From Pyrocephalus nanus (lineage: Eukaryota; Chordata; Aves; Passeriformes; Tyrannidae), in assembly GCA_038380795.1 (NCBI GenBank), contig CM076266.1, positions 42,678,425 to 42,742,424 on the forward strand: 64,000 nucleotides of DNA, read 5' to 3'. Shown here piece by piece: positions 25,001 to 36,990 of this stretch. The number at the start of each line of letters is the position of its first letter. Position 1 is the stretch's first letter. The translations under genes were made by a program, and so were the position numbers. The notes under the pieces are model-generated. The model worked only from the letters and a program-made list of their open reading frames with translations. It made no database searches and was not told the DNA's origin.

Positions 25001-26562
25001 GCTTTTTTTTTTCATCTTGGAAAGAACAGACACATATGGCATCAAATGTATTTTGGATGAGCATTCTCTAGTATAAAACCTGCTGTTCAATTGTCTGAAA
25101 GTGTTAAGGAATGGACGCCTTAACACATTCATTACTCCAGGAAGAAACTCATATAGTGCCATTTTTGTGTCTAGATCACTGCATGAAAACAATCCATTAC
25201 TCTGAGGACGCAAATTTTATTTAATTAAAATAATTATTTACAAGTTCATATGTCATCTGACTCTTTCTATGATAAAATAGTGACTGGATCTGTTACTGGA
25301 TCTCCATTCCTTGGCTCCTTCCTTTTTCTCTAAAATAAACACCTTTTGGTTTCTTGCAACCACATTTTTTTTTCCCATGTAGGTTTTTTTATTCACTTCT
25401 AGCTCATTTTCTTTCCCTACCTGGCTCTCATACTTCCTTTTGACTGTAGCATAGTGCTTTCTCAGTTAAACACATTTCCTCAGCATTTCCTTGGCTCTCT
25501 TTCCAGTTAAGCTGAATATAAATAGGTTTGCCATTCCAGTAATTTCCCTCTATGGTCATTGCTTCTGGTGTCATGCTGTAGTAAGGTCAGATGCTCTTTG
25601 AACTGGTATTACCTCTTCACTTGAACCTGGCATGTTTTTTCACACTAGAAAAATAATAAGATCAGTTTGCAGAAATTCCCATAAAACTTTATCGACCATT
25701 CTATCTGGTAGTAGAGATGAACTTCTTTCTCTACATTTAGATAGTTATCCAAATTCATTTTGTCTCAGCCCTCTTGTGAATTGTTCTGGGAGTTTTCTTC
25801 CTGTGGACAGCTCAGCAGATCCATGTGGACCACCTCCAGATCAGTCCCTAGGTTTTGCTGCTTTACAGCTTCTAGTTAAGAAATATTATGGAAAAAAAAA
25901 AAGGGTCATTGTTGTCTCTGTTCCCTCTTGTTCAATTTGGAGGATGTTCTGGCACACAGTAAGCTTTAGTGAATCCCAGTGATCTGACACTGGGTCTGGG
26001 CTTTGCTTACTTCCTAACTTAGGCTTATAGGCCAGGAAAATGTTGTAATGTAGTTTCTTCTCTCCAGTTAGTCCTTGGAGATTCCTCCTCTTCAGATTCA
26101 ACTGTAGACCTTCATATATTTTTTCTCTGCTGTTTTTCAGCTCAGCAGATTTCTTGTAACTTCCTGCCTAATAGATCCATCTCCTCCTCTTCACTCCTTA
26201 TATGAACATGAGGTCATGGTGAGGTTGTTTACTCCTAAGTCTGCTTCCAGAAACCCTTGTCCTTTCAGTTTGTAACCTTTTAAACCCTTGCAGGACTTTA
26301 AACACTTTCAGCTCAGTTGATTCTTTTCTTCCGAGTTTGTGTGATTAATCTTTATTTTTTAGTGGGTGTACTTGAGTGCTACAAGATTCTTATGCAAACA
26401 CAAAAGACAAGAAATAAATATATTGCACAAAATGCAACTGGATAGGAATGAGAAACAGTAACTTCAGTTTTAGCCTAACAAAGAAAGAAAAGGGCAGATG
26501 TGATCATGATAGGAGGGCTCCAAAGAGAAGAAATTAGGCACCTGTTCTTCTGACATTTCACA
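22057..26562. other. Unique AT-rich sequence, no gene recognised
   Basis: No repeat family or gene is recognised in this 4.5 kb. It includes a short G-rich stretch at 22,153-22,170, T runs near 22,987 and a CA/TG-rich patch at 24,054-24,077. The longest open frame is 116 codons (25632-25982) without a domain. Confidence 0.5.
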
Positions 26563-26597
26563 TTTGGGATTGATTAATCAATTGATTGATTCCCAAA
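26563..26597. other. Nested palindrome with homeodomain-like sites
   Basis: The outer arms TTTGGGA and TCCCAAA enclose two overlapping perfect 12-base palindromes, TTGATTAATCAA (26,570-26,581) and AATCAATTGATT (26,576-26,587). The core contains several TGATT and TAAT words of the kind bound by homeodomain and PBX-type factors. The structure is seen directly; binding is only a guess. Confidence 0.6.
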
Positions 26598-27933
26598 GGT
26601 CAAGCATTGTAAGATTGTCACAGTGAGGTTTGACACTTGTACTCTTTTCCCACATCTCCACTTTTCTGGTCACAGTTGACGGTCAGTACAAAACTATGCT
26701 CACAAATTAGAGTCCTCTCTTCTGTGTTCAAGGAGGTCTGGACACTTAGTGTGGAATAGACACAGTGACAGCAATTTAGAATATTCTGGACATTGTTCTA
26801 TTAATGGGAAAACGTTACTTGATTTTAAGAATATTATCTAAAAGCTTTACTAATGATTGAAAAGCTGAGAGATAACACAAGGAGAGACTGTCAAAATTAT
26901 GGCTATTTACCTCTGGGCGTATTAAAAGTAAGCACATGTGGATGGCTGACCCCTCTGGTAGTGGGAGAGGGGAGCCAGAACACAGCAACCTAGCCTATCA
27001 AGTTATGTTCCCAGATCAAAGGTAGGTAACAGCTGCTGGAAAGGAAAATAGGATAAGGAAACATTCAGACCTTTGGAATGATATGAATCAGTGCAATAAA
27101 AAAGAGCCCTTGAGATGAATCCTGAAGCAGCTGATATTGGAAAACCTGGTAAGTATACAGTTTGTGTTAATTTAAAACCTAATTACCTTTCAAGGTAATA
27201 CAGACATTTGGGGGCTTGTCTTCAGTGTGCATTTTAGGTGGGTTCAGCAAATATTTGAAACCTAGGAGTTAATATCCTGTGCATAAAGATGATTTTGCTA
27301 TTCACTCAGCAAGCTCACTGCAAGCCACTTAGGCAGATTTAAATGAAGAATTCATCTTCTTTCTGAAAAAGAGAACATATCTGAGATCCAGGATACTGAG
27401 TTTGATGGGTCATATATAAAATGAGGTTTGGAAATTTTGGTTACTTGTTTTCCTATTTAAAGGAAATTGGATTTGCAAAATTCTTCTCTCCTACTTGTCC
27501 AGAATTGGGAGGAGAACTTAATTTTGAGCGGCAAAAAGCCAAAAAAAGCTCACCATCCTTCACTCCTTCACCCTTTCACTCTTGTAAAGGTTTAGAGAAT
27601 GGACCTGTAGGCCCATAGCTATGTTGATTTCAAAGCTGAAGTATGTTTTAATGGAAATATCTATCAAATAGTGTCCTTCTCACTAAAAATGCCTTTCATT
27701 TTAAAAACTTCAGAGTGTTTCAAGAAGTATTTTAAGTTTTATAGTTCCACCCTCCTACTGAAAAACCCCTACTCAAAAAAAGAATATTTCCAACTAAGTG
27801 TCAGCAATTGCCCATGCTCATATAACCAAACATGCTGTTTTAGTAATATTTTGTCAGCACTGCCATGGTTTCATAAAGCAGAACTTCACTGGAAATGTTC
27901 TTTCTTTCTTTTCAGATAAATACTGATATATTC
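26598..27933. other. Unique sequence, no gene recognised
   Basis: Nothing is recognised. Open frames stay below 85 codons. Confidence 0.5.

Positions 27934-27965
<32 letters not shown>
27934..27965. repeat. AT dinucleotide microsatellite
   Basis: About 16 AT/TA units with one C interruption at 27,941. It is likely to vary in length between individuals. Confidence 0.95.
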
Positions 27966-29395
27966 GCAAAGAAAGTTATTTTATTTAGTTGCAGTCTTTT
28001 CATGACTAGTGTAGTAGGATCTGTGCTGTAACCTCTCCCAGACAGAATCTAATGTGTAGACATCTGAGAAATATAATTATGTGTTTGAAGTGTGTGTACA
28101 TAGCACTCTTCCTTCACTTTATTAGATCAAATCATAGTACTTAATCTCTTTGCACACTTTGGATTGTGCAAAAAGAACAGAGACTGGTTTGTTCATTGTC
28201 AGCACCTGACTTCATAGACCACACTGAATCCTGGAAGTTCAAGCCAGAGCTTCAGTGTCTGGTTGTGATTCTCCAAACCACAGCCAGCACTGGGCAATGC
28301 CCTCCCTTGTGATGGAATGTAAAGAAAAAAAGGATTTGGAAAGATGATAGTGATCATTTTTAACAGAAGTGTTACATGTGGTGTTCTGGGTAAGATTTTA
28401 ATAATAGAAAGGTTTTGCCGATAGGGATGATGCTTTCTGTTCATATAAGCTCTCTTCTAAAAGGAAACCTTAGGAAGGTAGTGACTATGAAGAATTTATT
28501 CACCTTTTCTTTGATGACAGTGGCCAGCAGATGGGATTTCTGATACTAGAGTTAGAAATCTTTTGGGGAATTACACAATGGTGAGGAAAAGTCTGAATGA
28601 TTCGTCATTGGAAGACTTTCTAAAGTTCTAGGACTTGATGTACCTACTAATAGGAAAGTAGAAAGAAATATGAATGAGTCTAACAGTAGTGATTTTTTAC
28701 ATTTTTTCTTTTTTACATTTTTTCATAGTTAGTTGATATGTCATTTGCTTTTTTACTGATTTATGAGAATTTCCTCTGGCTGTTTTTGGTTCCCATGAAG
28801 TAAAATATGAACATCAATGGATTGAGTTACTTTGCACTCAAACTCTTTGAACTGCCTTTTGTTTCTTGAATTTTGTAAGTGATATAATTAAAGACAGACT
28901 CCTCTAAAACTGCTTTTCCAATGACAGGTAAGATTAAGTGAGACACATCTAGTATAGTCCCTGCATTTGCATTTATTGGTCCTGCAGATGTCAACTAGAA
29001 AGATCTTACTCACAACAAAATTGTTATAAAAGCATAACAATATTTAACTTTAGGCATACTGACCACACACATAATCAGTTAAACAGATGAGGTTCATCAC
29101 TTCCAGAGCCTTAAACATAAATCTGCACAGGATTTTTCTCCTAGGAATTCTTACATGATAAAAATTCCCTAATGCTTTACTTAACTATTATCAAACTGTG
29201 GCCTAGATTACATTTATAAATAAAAAATATAGAATAGGATCTTCAGTTCCCATGTTTCCTACTTTAATCAGCATGAATTTGAGGATATTCAGGGCTTTCC
29301 AGCATCAGATATGTTATATGGCATTCATTCTTTTCCCTCAGGACTCTGAATAAATACTAACTAAAATGAAGCTAAAATATTCAACTTTTAAAATA

Positions 29396-29397
<2 letters not shown>
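27966..29397. other. Unique AT-rich sequence, no gene recognised
   Basis: Nothing is recognised. Open frames stay below 85 codons. Confidence 0.5.

Positions 29398-29433
<36 letters not shown>
29398..29433. repeat. Poly-T run (36 T)
   Basis: An uninterrupted run of 36 T, the same length as the run at 12,340. The sequence after it has no inverted polyadenylation signal close by, so a retrocopy tail is not supported. Confidence 0.95.
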
Positions 29434-30211
29434 CCAGATCTACTTTTCTTCTGGATAACAAATGTGAATACAGACTTATTTCCTGCCTAACTTACTTTCC
29501 CATGCCTGTGTACTTTCTTCTTTTTCATCCTTTTTTTTTTATGAAGGAAAGAAATAGTTTTGAAGAAAGCTGAATCCTCAAAATCCACTGGGTATTGTTG
29601 TGTGCTGGAGATTGCTAAGCATAGTATGCTAACCATGGGCCAAATACTGTACTAATTTCTCTGGGATAACTTTTGGAACCTGAGGATTCTGCTCATTGAA
29701 GGAGAACAGCAGAACACCCAGAATACTTTCCTGAGCTCATTTATCTATCCTCATGTGTAAAGTTTCCATGTACCACTGGTTTTTCAGCTGGCAAGGTAAT
29801 GTAGTAAGATCCAATGTCTTAAAATATTACAGAATTCTAATTCTCTAGGTCTTTCTGTTAGCACCTAAGTATTAGGCCAAAGTCTGATATTGTTATCTGG
29901 AGTATGAGGAAGGAAATTTTCTTGATTGTGCACCATTTTGACTCACCCTTAAATCTTTAAACTGATTGCTAACATGTCTCAAACACACTTCAGACTTTAT
30001 GCTCTCTGTTGTGGGACACACGTTAATTGAAATGAAGCTTTCCCATGGAGTGAATGTAGAAATGTGAGGAGAAGATAAAGTTTGTGTCTAGTAAGAGTAT
30101 TTATGTGACAGTAGAGCCTACAGAGCTCATTAGCTCATGGGCTTGTGTCCTTAGCGAAGGAAGAAGTACAAGCTGGACAACAGAGAAGAGAGCAATGATT
30201 AGATATCTTTA
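29434..30211. other. Unique sequence, no gene recognised
   Basis: Nothing is recognised up to the start of the CR1 copy. Confidence 0.45.
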
Positions 30212-30470
30212 TTTGGACATCAGGAATAATCTTGGGTGTTAGGAGGAATTTTTGGACATGAGGAAGAATTTCTTCATGGAAAGGGTTGTTAAACATTGGA
30301 ATTGACTGCCTGGGAAGATGGTGGAGTCACCATCCCCAGAGGCATCCAAGAAGTGACTGAATGTGGCACCTAGTGCCATGGTCTAGTTGACAAGATGATG
30401 ATCAGTCAAAGGTTGGACTTAATGACCTTAGAGGTCTTCTGCAACACTAATGATTCTGTGATACTGTAGT
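30212..30470 (+). mobile_element. CR1 LINE, 3' end fragment
   Basis: The plus strand carries the CR1 3' region in order: 'gaggaagaatttcttcatgg', 'gtggagtcaccatcccc', 'tgccatggtctagttgac', 'gttggacttaatgacctta', then the terminal octamers (GATTCTGTGATACTGT). The 5' part is missing, as usual. Near its start the block TTGGACATCAGGAATAATC is followed by TTGGACATGAGGAAGAATT. This suggests a local duplication inside the element or a template jump during insertion. No intact reading frame remains. Confidence 0.93.
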
Positions 30471-32310
30471 GCATGGTAGGGGTTAGGTCTGATTTTAAGA
30501 ATGGGATCAAATTTTTGGCTGACTGACATTGACAAACACACCTTTGTGTAAGATTTCAGTGTCCTCTACATGGCTGTGGAGATGGGGGTAATATAGTGTA
30601 CAGAAAGCACTTAACAAATTTCTCATAGAACACTTATGTGTATTTCAGCATAACTCTTCCTTGAAGCCCAGGCCAGAGTTCTCACTTTGCAATTTCTTGG
30701 AAAGTACAGCATAGAGTCAGATAGGGGTTATGGAATTTATAACCCTAAATGTTGTTATTAGTAACAATTTCCAGTTGCTGACAAAGGCAAAGCACCACAC
30801 AGTTGCTCCATAAGCAAATATTTATGTATAATACATGAAAAGTAAACAGCTTTTACAGTGTTTCTTAAATAATTTCTCAGTGCAATCAAGAAGTTAACCT
30901 ACAAGTGTTTCTTCCTGAACAGACTAGAACAGTCTGTTATTACCAGATACACTCACAGAATTTAAGTTTGTCTTGTAACATTGACTTATAATGTAAAGAA
31001 TCAGTGCTGCATTTGGATTTCAGTGCTTTAACAAATGTATATAAGGACATTATTACCCGTGTAATATCGATTTCAGAAATTATTTCAGTCTGTGTGGCCT
31101 GGAATACAGTGCAATTTGGATTCTTTTTAAAGCTGACAAGAAGATTTTCAATGCTTCTCATGACTTTCAAAAATGTTTCTCTTGTCAGCAAACAAAGGTT
31201 TGGCAGAGCCCTTGTAACTAGACATAACCAGCACTTTTTCTTGATTTGCTTGCATCAACTTGTGTGGGAGCAAAGAAAAAAATCAAGTATTGCCAAACCT
31301 GAGCACTCAAACGTTATGAATTGGGCTCCAGAAATTCAGAAAACTTTATAAAATTAATGAACTTTAAAAAAAAATATTGAAGAAAAGGGTCTTTCCACCT
31401 GCTTTGTGACGGTTGACCATTTTGACTCATAATTTTAAACTTTTCTCTGCAGTCAGTACAAACCTGAATTATTTCTAAAGGGGGAAGTTGCACTTAATTT
31501 CTCATGTCTTTGCAAGATTACAGAAGCTAGGCCTTTAGGAAGACCACCAAGTAACAATAGACTTGTAGTAAAACTATAGTATGCTTTTTGTTTTACTCCA
31601 GTAAAACAATGCTGACATTGATAGTGTTTAATCTGTACCAACAGCATTACAGGTTTTGGGATGAAACCTGACAGTAACATTATTCTTTCCCTATCATTCA
31701 GTTTATCCCCTAGCCAAGCCCCTTGATCTTCTAGTAACATCTGTGTGCATGAAGAGAACTGGGCAGAAAGCAGCAATCTCATTTCACAGGGTATTTGGAT
31801 ATATCTAAATTTAGTTTCTCTCATGCAAAACAAAGTTTAGATATTCTCTTTGAAATAAAGCTATCTGCAGACAGCTTTATTTGAAGTCCATACTCTGAGG
31901 AAGAACTTTGGAAAACTGCACTGATCTCATGGCATCCTTAAAGCACTCTAAAGAATTTTGAGAACAATCGTAACAAAAGCTTCACTGCACTGGAGTTTCC
32001 AAAGAATATGGTATTCTGTAAAATGGAAACTTTTAGAAGTAAATCAGGTTATTTTGGTTGCTCTTGGGAGGCAACACATAAGTGAAAAAAGTTTGTGGTC
32101 CAGGTTGGAAAAAAAGGGGTAGGCCCCACTCAGCTTTTTTTGTTGTTGGGTGGATGAAAAGTTATTCTTTCAAGAATTTGAATCTCTGATGTCTCAGGCT
32201 TTTTTAAGAACCATCATGTGAGAGACAGTTGAATTCCTCCAGTGTAAATCTGCCACACATGTACAAACTGGAGAACTGTTTTTGTTACAGCATGGAAGAC
32301 TTTCACATTT
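30471..32310. other. Unique sequence, no gene recognised
   Basis: No repeat family is recognised. Three open frames of 83-126 codons overlap here on both strands (30940-31191 minus, 31004-31351 plus, 31453-31833 minus). None shows a domain I can name with confidence, and they are left as chance frames. Confidence 0.45.
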
Positions 32311-32457
32311 GATAAAAATAAAAAGGAAAAAGAAAAGGAAAATAAAAAAGAAAAATAAAAAGAAAAAAAAGAGAAAAACAGAAAAAGAGAAACAAGAAGA
32401 AGAAAAAGAAAAAAAAAAAAAGAAGAAAAAGAGAAAAAAAAGAAAAGAGATAAAAAG
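32311..32457. repeat. Purine-rich (A/G) low-complexity tract
   Basis: About 147 bases are almost all A and G (AAAAAG- and AAG-like units), broken by a few T and C. The lysine/glutamate-rich frame on the plus strand and the phenylalanine-rich frame on the minus strand are products of this composition. Long purine-pyrimidine tracts can form triplex (H-)DNA. Confidence 0.95.
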
Positions 32458-34094
32458 TTGTTCTGGAGTCAGTAGTACTCTGAAAGCCTTGGGAAGCTCC
32501 AGCTTGTAGGGAAATCTGCCTGCTGTGGACCCTATGGGACAGAGACTGAGATAGGGAGGATCCTCCATCTACTCCTTCTGGCTGCTGATTCACCTGGAGT
32601 AACTTCTGCTGGACTGCATGCAAACACAGTGGAACAGGAGACCTGGGCCTGCTCTAGCCGGTATCTGACACAATGTTGACAGATGGTAATTTTATCTCTA
32701 TAGCTGTACCAATAAAGATTTTCCTCAATCTCTCTCTCTGTATATATACTTAAAGGTGTTAATGCATACAAACTCTGAGAATTTAATTCTCACAAATACC
32801 AACTGAAATAAAAATTGCTTCTAAATTTTTGTGACTTACTTTCTTGCTGACCAGTTTCCTGCCTAACTCAGCCCTGAACCTCTGAGAGTGCATAAAGTGC
32901 TTAACAGCCTGCCTGCATGGGTAAGTTATTCAGGAAAGACTCCTAAATGTGTGTGTCTAATTACCCTGCACTCTTCCATCTGAAGTCTCCACTTCTGCTG
33001 TCTGCATGCAGGCCGTTACACGGTTCAAACAAAACATGGTTCTTCCCTCCTTTTCAGAAATAACAAAATGTTGACATTTGACACATCAGTTGTACAAGTA
33101 ACAAGGAAGCTGGATGTGTGTGTTTTTGAAAAGCACTAGTTTTTCTTTTCCCTCTCTTTGGGAACCTCCCTGAAAATCTGACTTAGTTCCAGTTTCTTCA
33201 ACAATTGGCCAAGACATAATTCCCAAATTTCCCTTTCCCTCTCTCTCCCACTGAACAATATTCTACTTCCCCTGACATGCCTGCTAACTTCTCTGGGAAT
33301 CTTTATCCAGACCACAATAAGCTCAATATTTTCAAGATGAAAATCCACAGCAGCTTTTCTTTTGCCAGCCTCTGACCATCAGTTCTTTTCTTGTTTTCTG
33401 TTTAATGCCAGTGTTAATGTCAGCCTTTCTCTTCATCTGCAGCTGAGTTGTTACTTGCATGCATTCTTTGTGTATTATTTCCCTCTTCAGCCGCATCCCT
33501 TTCCCTTCATCCTTCATTTCCAGTATTATAGTTCATTCTGTGCTTATCTCCTATCCTAACTGCACTTCTTTTCCGGTTTATCCTTTCCAAATATGCCATG
33601 AAATCATTATGCATAGGTTCTGAGAAATCCTTCCTGCACCTTTCCCCAGCCACTCAGGAGGAATAGAAATCAGATGAAGATGTGAAATTAAAAATATTCT
33701 GCATCTCTCAGTTGTTTTCTCCTTTGCCATGTCCGAGAGCCTCTTCTGAGCAAGTTTACAGTGGTTCCCCATTTAGTTATTTAATTCCCATTTTAAAGTA
33801 TCCTGCTTAAATCTCCAATTATACCGCTGTAAAGGATTAGTGATTTTTCTGCTTATCTTTTAGACCTGGCCCTTTTTAAACACTGCTGCTAAATTATTAC
33901 AAAGAGAGATTTTTATTACATTTTGGCACAGACAGTGATGTGTATAGAAAGGCATATATATATGTAGAACTCAAATGTTTGGCTCTTAATTATTGGACTG
34001 CATCTAGCATTCATCCATCCAGGGTCTATCTGTAGCAAAGTCTTTTATCAGTAGGAAATGCTCATTCTTCCTTTTTTTATGAATGCTTCAAAGG
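32458..34094. other. Unique sequence, no gene recognised
   Basis: Nothing is recognised. The stretch 33,120-33,550 is pyrimidine-rich on the plus strand. Confidence 0.5.
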
Positions 34095-34467
34095 GAATCA
34101 TAAAATCATCATAGAAGCAAAGAATGGCATGAGTTGGAAGGGATGTGAATGGTTGTCTAATTCCACTCACATGGGTAGGAACACCTTCTGCTAGACCAGG
34201 TTCCATCCAACCTGGCCTTGAACACTTCCAGGGTTGGAATATCCACCACATCTTTGGGCAACGTGTGCCAGTGTCTCACCAGCCTCACAGTAAAGAAATT
34301 TTTCCTATTATCTAAACCTTCTCTCTTTCAGTTTAAAGCTATTACCCCTTGTCCTACTTGTAGCCTTGTGAAAAGTCCCTCTCCAGCTCTCTTTTTAAGT
34401 CTCCCCAGAGCCATCTCCTCTCCCAGATGAAGAACCTCAGCCCTCTCAGCCTGTCTTTATAGGAGTG
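34095..34467 (-). mobile_element. CR1 LINE, 3' end fragment
   Basis: The plus strand opens with inverted CR1 terminal octamers (GAATCATAAAATCATC) and continues with 'gagttggaagggatgtg', 'ccaacctggccttgaac', 'agtaaagaaatttttcct' and 'agtccctctccagctctc'. It closes with 'ccctctcagcctgtcttt'. This is the standard antisense order of a CR1 3' end, longer on its 5' side than the 7.2 kb copy. It carries no working gene. Confidence 0.95.
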
Positions 34468-36388
34468 AATTAGCTATATCTAAAGCACTGTTTAAATCTG
34501 GAATTACACTGTTCTTTAGCTATTACACCATCCAGTAAAAATGACATACGAAACTGTGCAATTTCATCTCCCCAAAGCAATAATGGTTTATGCCTCCTCA
34601 ACTGTTATGCTTCATGGCCTTAATTCCTAGGTAGAACTTCTGAAATCTGCTTTCTGAGATTAGCAGTGCCCTCTCGCCTGATTTGAAACAAAAATAATTG
34701 GAAAGGCACATATAGCAGCTTCCAGTTTATAAGAGTTCATTATTTGAAATCCCCTGAGCTCCTCCAATTAGAAAACAACTTTTTGACTTAATATCCTTCA
34801 ATTGTTAAAAACTTGCGTCATTGAGAGATCACAGTGAAACGTAAAGGTCCCAGCACATTGGCACTTGATTGTGAGGGGATGTGATTGTTCCACATTTAGA
34901 CTGGAAAGGGTTAGGAACTCCGCTTCCCAATGTGCTTAATGAATGAAAGGAAAATTGGACCCTTGAGCCAGAGGCAATGACCTAACTGAGTGAAAAATGT
35001 TTGCAGGTTAACAAGGGCAACTGTTCCTTGCTATAATTCCCACTGGAGGTGAATGACAAAAAAGGCCAATAAACCTCAGACTTTGGATTATTTATTAACC
35101 TGTTTTCTTCTTAGAAGAAAAGACCTTGATGTAGATCTTGGACAACAGAAATGAAGAAGTGTCCTTTCACAAAGAGTAAATTAATGACCATGTGCACTGC
35201 TTAAAAATATTAAATTATAATATTTAGTATCATTATACTCTCTGTGATCAGTTAGATTTTTAGAAAGTCAACCTTACTGGGACTGAAACACAAGGAAATA
35301 AAAAAATTAAACTGATTAAATGACTCTAATTTAAGCCATATTAGAACAAAATGTAACTGGAAATGACATATAAGCATTGTTGACGCTGAATCAGAGAAAC
35401 ATATTTTATGTCTTGTCTTTACAAGCCCTGCTGCCTAACATGCTGACACAGCAAATCCATAGCTTTCCTACAAGTACTCAGAAACTAGTGTGTGGTGGGA
35501 TAGCCAAGTGTCCTGATGGAGAGCGGAGCCTCTCTAGTTGGAAGTCACGCAATTCACTTCTCACCCTGGAAAGCAGACTTGGTTTCCAATCTTAACCGTT
35601 TGTAATGAAGTAATGGAAAGATTCCTGTGCTCTTCACTGAGATCAGGTCTGGAGCCTAACACGGAGGCGATGGAAAAAAAATGCAGGGTAAGCACAGAAC
35701 AGTGCAGGAAAAGACTTAAGACTAGTAATAACCAGTAGAGCAGCTGTCAAACTACCTTTGCAAAAAATTCTGTGATGCCTTTTCAGGAAACAATGTAGAC
35801 TAGTCAGGAGAGAATTGAAGGGTATGATCCAAAGTTGAGCTCCTTCAGTGTGCTTTGTATTGTATTAGTCCCTAACAGAATATACAAATAACATATTGCT
35901 TCCTGTATTTGAAGTGCCAAAAATGAGACAGTTGCAAGCATTCTGCAAACCATATGTCTGAATCAGTCTGAGACTGAAGCAAAAGGAAGGGATATGAATT
36001 TACATAATGCAACTCTCTCTGCAACATAGATAGGATAACCATAATGCACAGATGTATTATTAGTAATGGAAACTGCATTTGACTTTCATATTAAAACAAC
36101 CCTGTATTTTAAAAAAATGCTCTTTCCTTACCCTGTTGTGTACCTGCACACAAAGAAGTGAACACTGGGTTTATGTACTGATTTCCTCTCAGAATGACAG
36201 AACAGCCTTCCTGCTCAGATTTCTTCCTGAAAATGTCTGATTAAATTAGAATGGTCTTTGGCTGTGGGCTTACAAGTCTCATTGAATTCAAAATGGCTAA
36301 ACAACTTACATTTGATTATTAATTCTTAGGTAAAGAAAATATCTGACAGAAGCAGAGCTTTGCTTTCTATCTCAGTGACTTTTAAATA
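34468..36388. other. Unique AT-rich sequence, no gene recognised
   Basis: No repeat or gene is recognised. The part at 34,700-35,100 is AT-rich without long runs and could hold conserved non-coding DNA, but that is unproven. Confidence 0.45.
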
Positions 36389-36990
36389 GTTCAGGTCGAC
36401 CAGCACCTCGAATTCTTTTTCACCGGCCAGCTTTCCAACCACTCTGCCCCCAGCCTGGAGCACTGCCTGGGGTTGTGGAGACTCAAGTGCAGGACAATGC
36501 ACTTGTTTTTGTTGAACTTCATACAATTGGCCTCAGCCCACTGATCCAGCCTGTCCAGATACCTCTGCAGAGCCTTCCCACACTCAAGCAGATCAAAACC
36601 CCCACCCAACTGGGTGTATTCTTCAGATTGATTGAGGTTGTACTTGATCCAAGTAAAGAGTACACCCATCTAAGACATGAGCAGTCAGTTTCTCCAGGGG
36701 AATGCTGTGGGAGACAGTGATAAGGACTTTACTAAAAGTCCAGGTAGACAAATCCACAGCCTTTCCCTCATCCACTGAGCGGATAATGTTACCACAGAGG
36801 GTAATCAGGTTAGTAAAGCAGGACCTGCCCTTCCTTGAATCCATGGTGTCTGGGCAGCTGCCCTCAAAAAGACATTCTTGAGATTAGCTGCCCAGGAGCA
36901 GGTGGCAGTGCTTTTCATGCAGATTCCCAGCTCATGTGTTAAATCTTCAACATCATCTCTAGCACCAGTGAATAAGTAGGTGTTTCTCAC
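36389..36990 (-). pseudogene. CR1 ORF2 reverse-transcriptase fragment, internally deleted
   Basis: On the minus strand the translation gives typical CR1 reverse-transcriptase text. GRSCFTNLITLCGN is followed by VDEGKAVD and a degraded form of the 'DFSKAFDTVSH' block (36,623-36,844). In another frame, [20 protein letters not shown] and the 'KFNKNKC' block follow (36,391-36,669). Between them, the segment that should hold the FADD catalytic box and its flanks is missing. The copy therefore has an internal deletion as well as frameshifts, and it cannot encode an active enzyme. The part above 36,850 matches less well and may be neighbouring sequence. There is no 3' end with octamers. Confidence 0.88.

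Noticed and set aside
30940..31191. 83-codon minus-strand frame that looks helical, with one short stretch faintly like a helical cytokine
   Set aside because: The resemblance covers about 15 residues only, no signal-peptide exon was found, and an overlapping plus-strand frame of 115 codons is equally open. Chance is the simplest reading; a protein search could overturn this.
31453..31833. 126-codon frame on the minus strand
   Set aside because: No domain, no splice context and no neighbour that would give it meaning.
32194..32623. Phe/Leu-rich and Lys/Glu-rich frames
   Set aside because: They are direct translations of the purine tract and do not represent genes.
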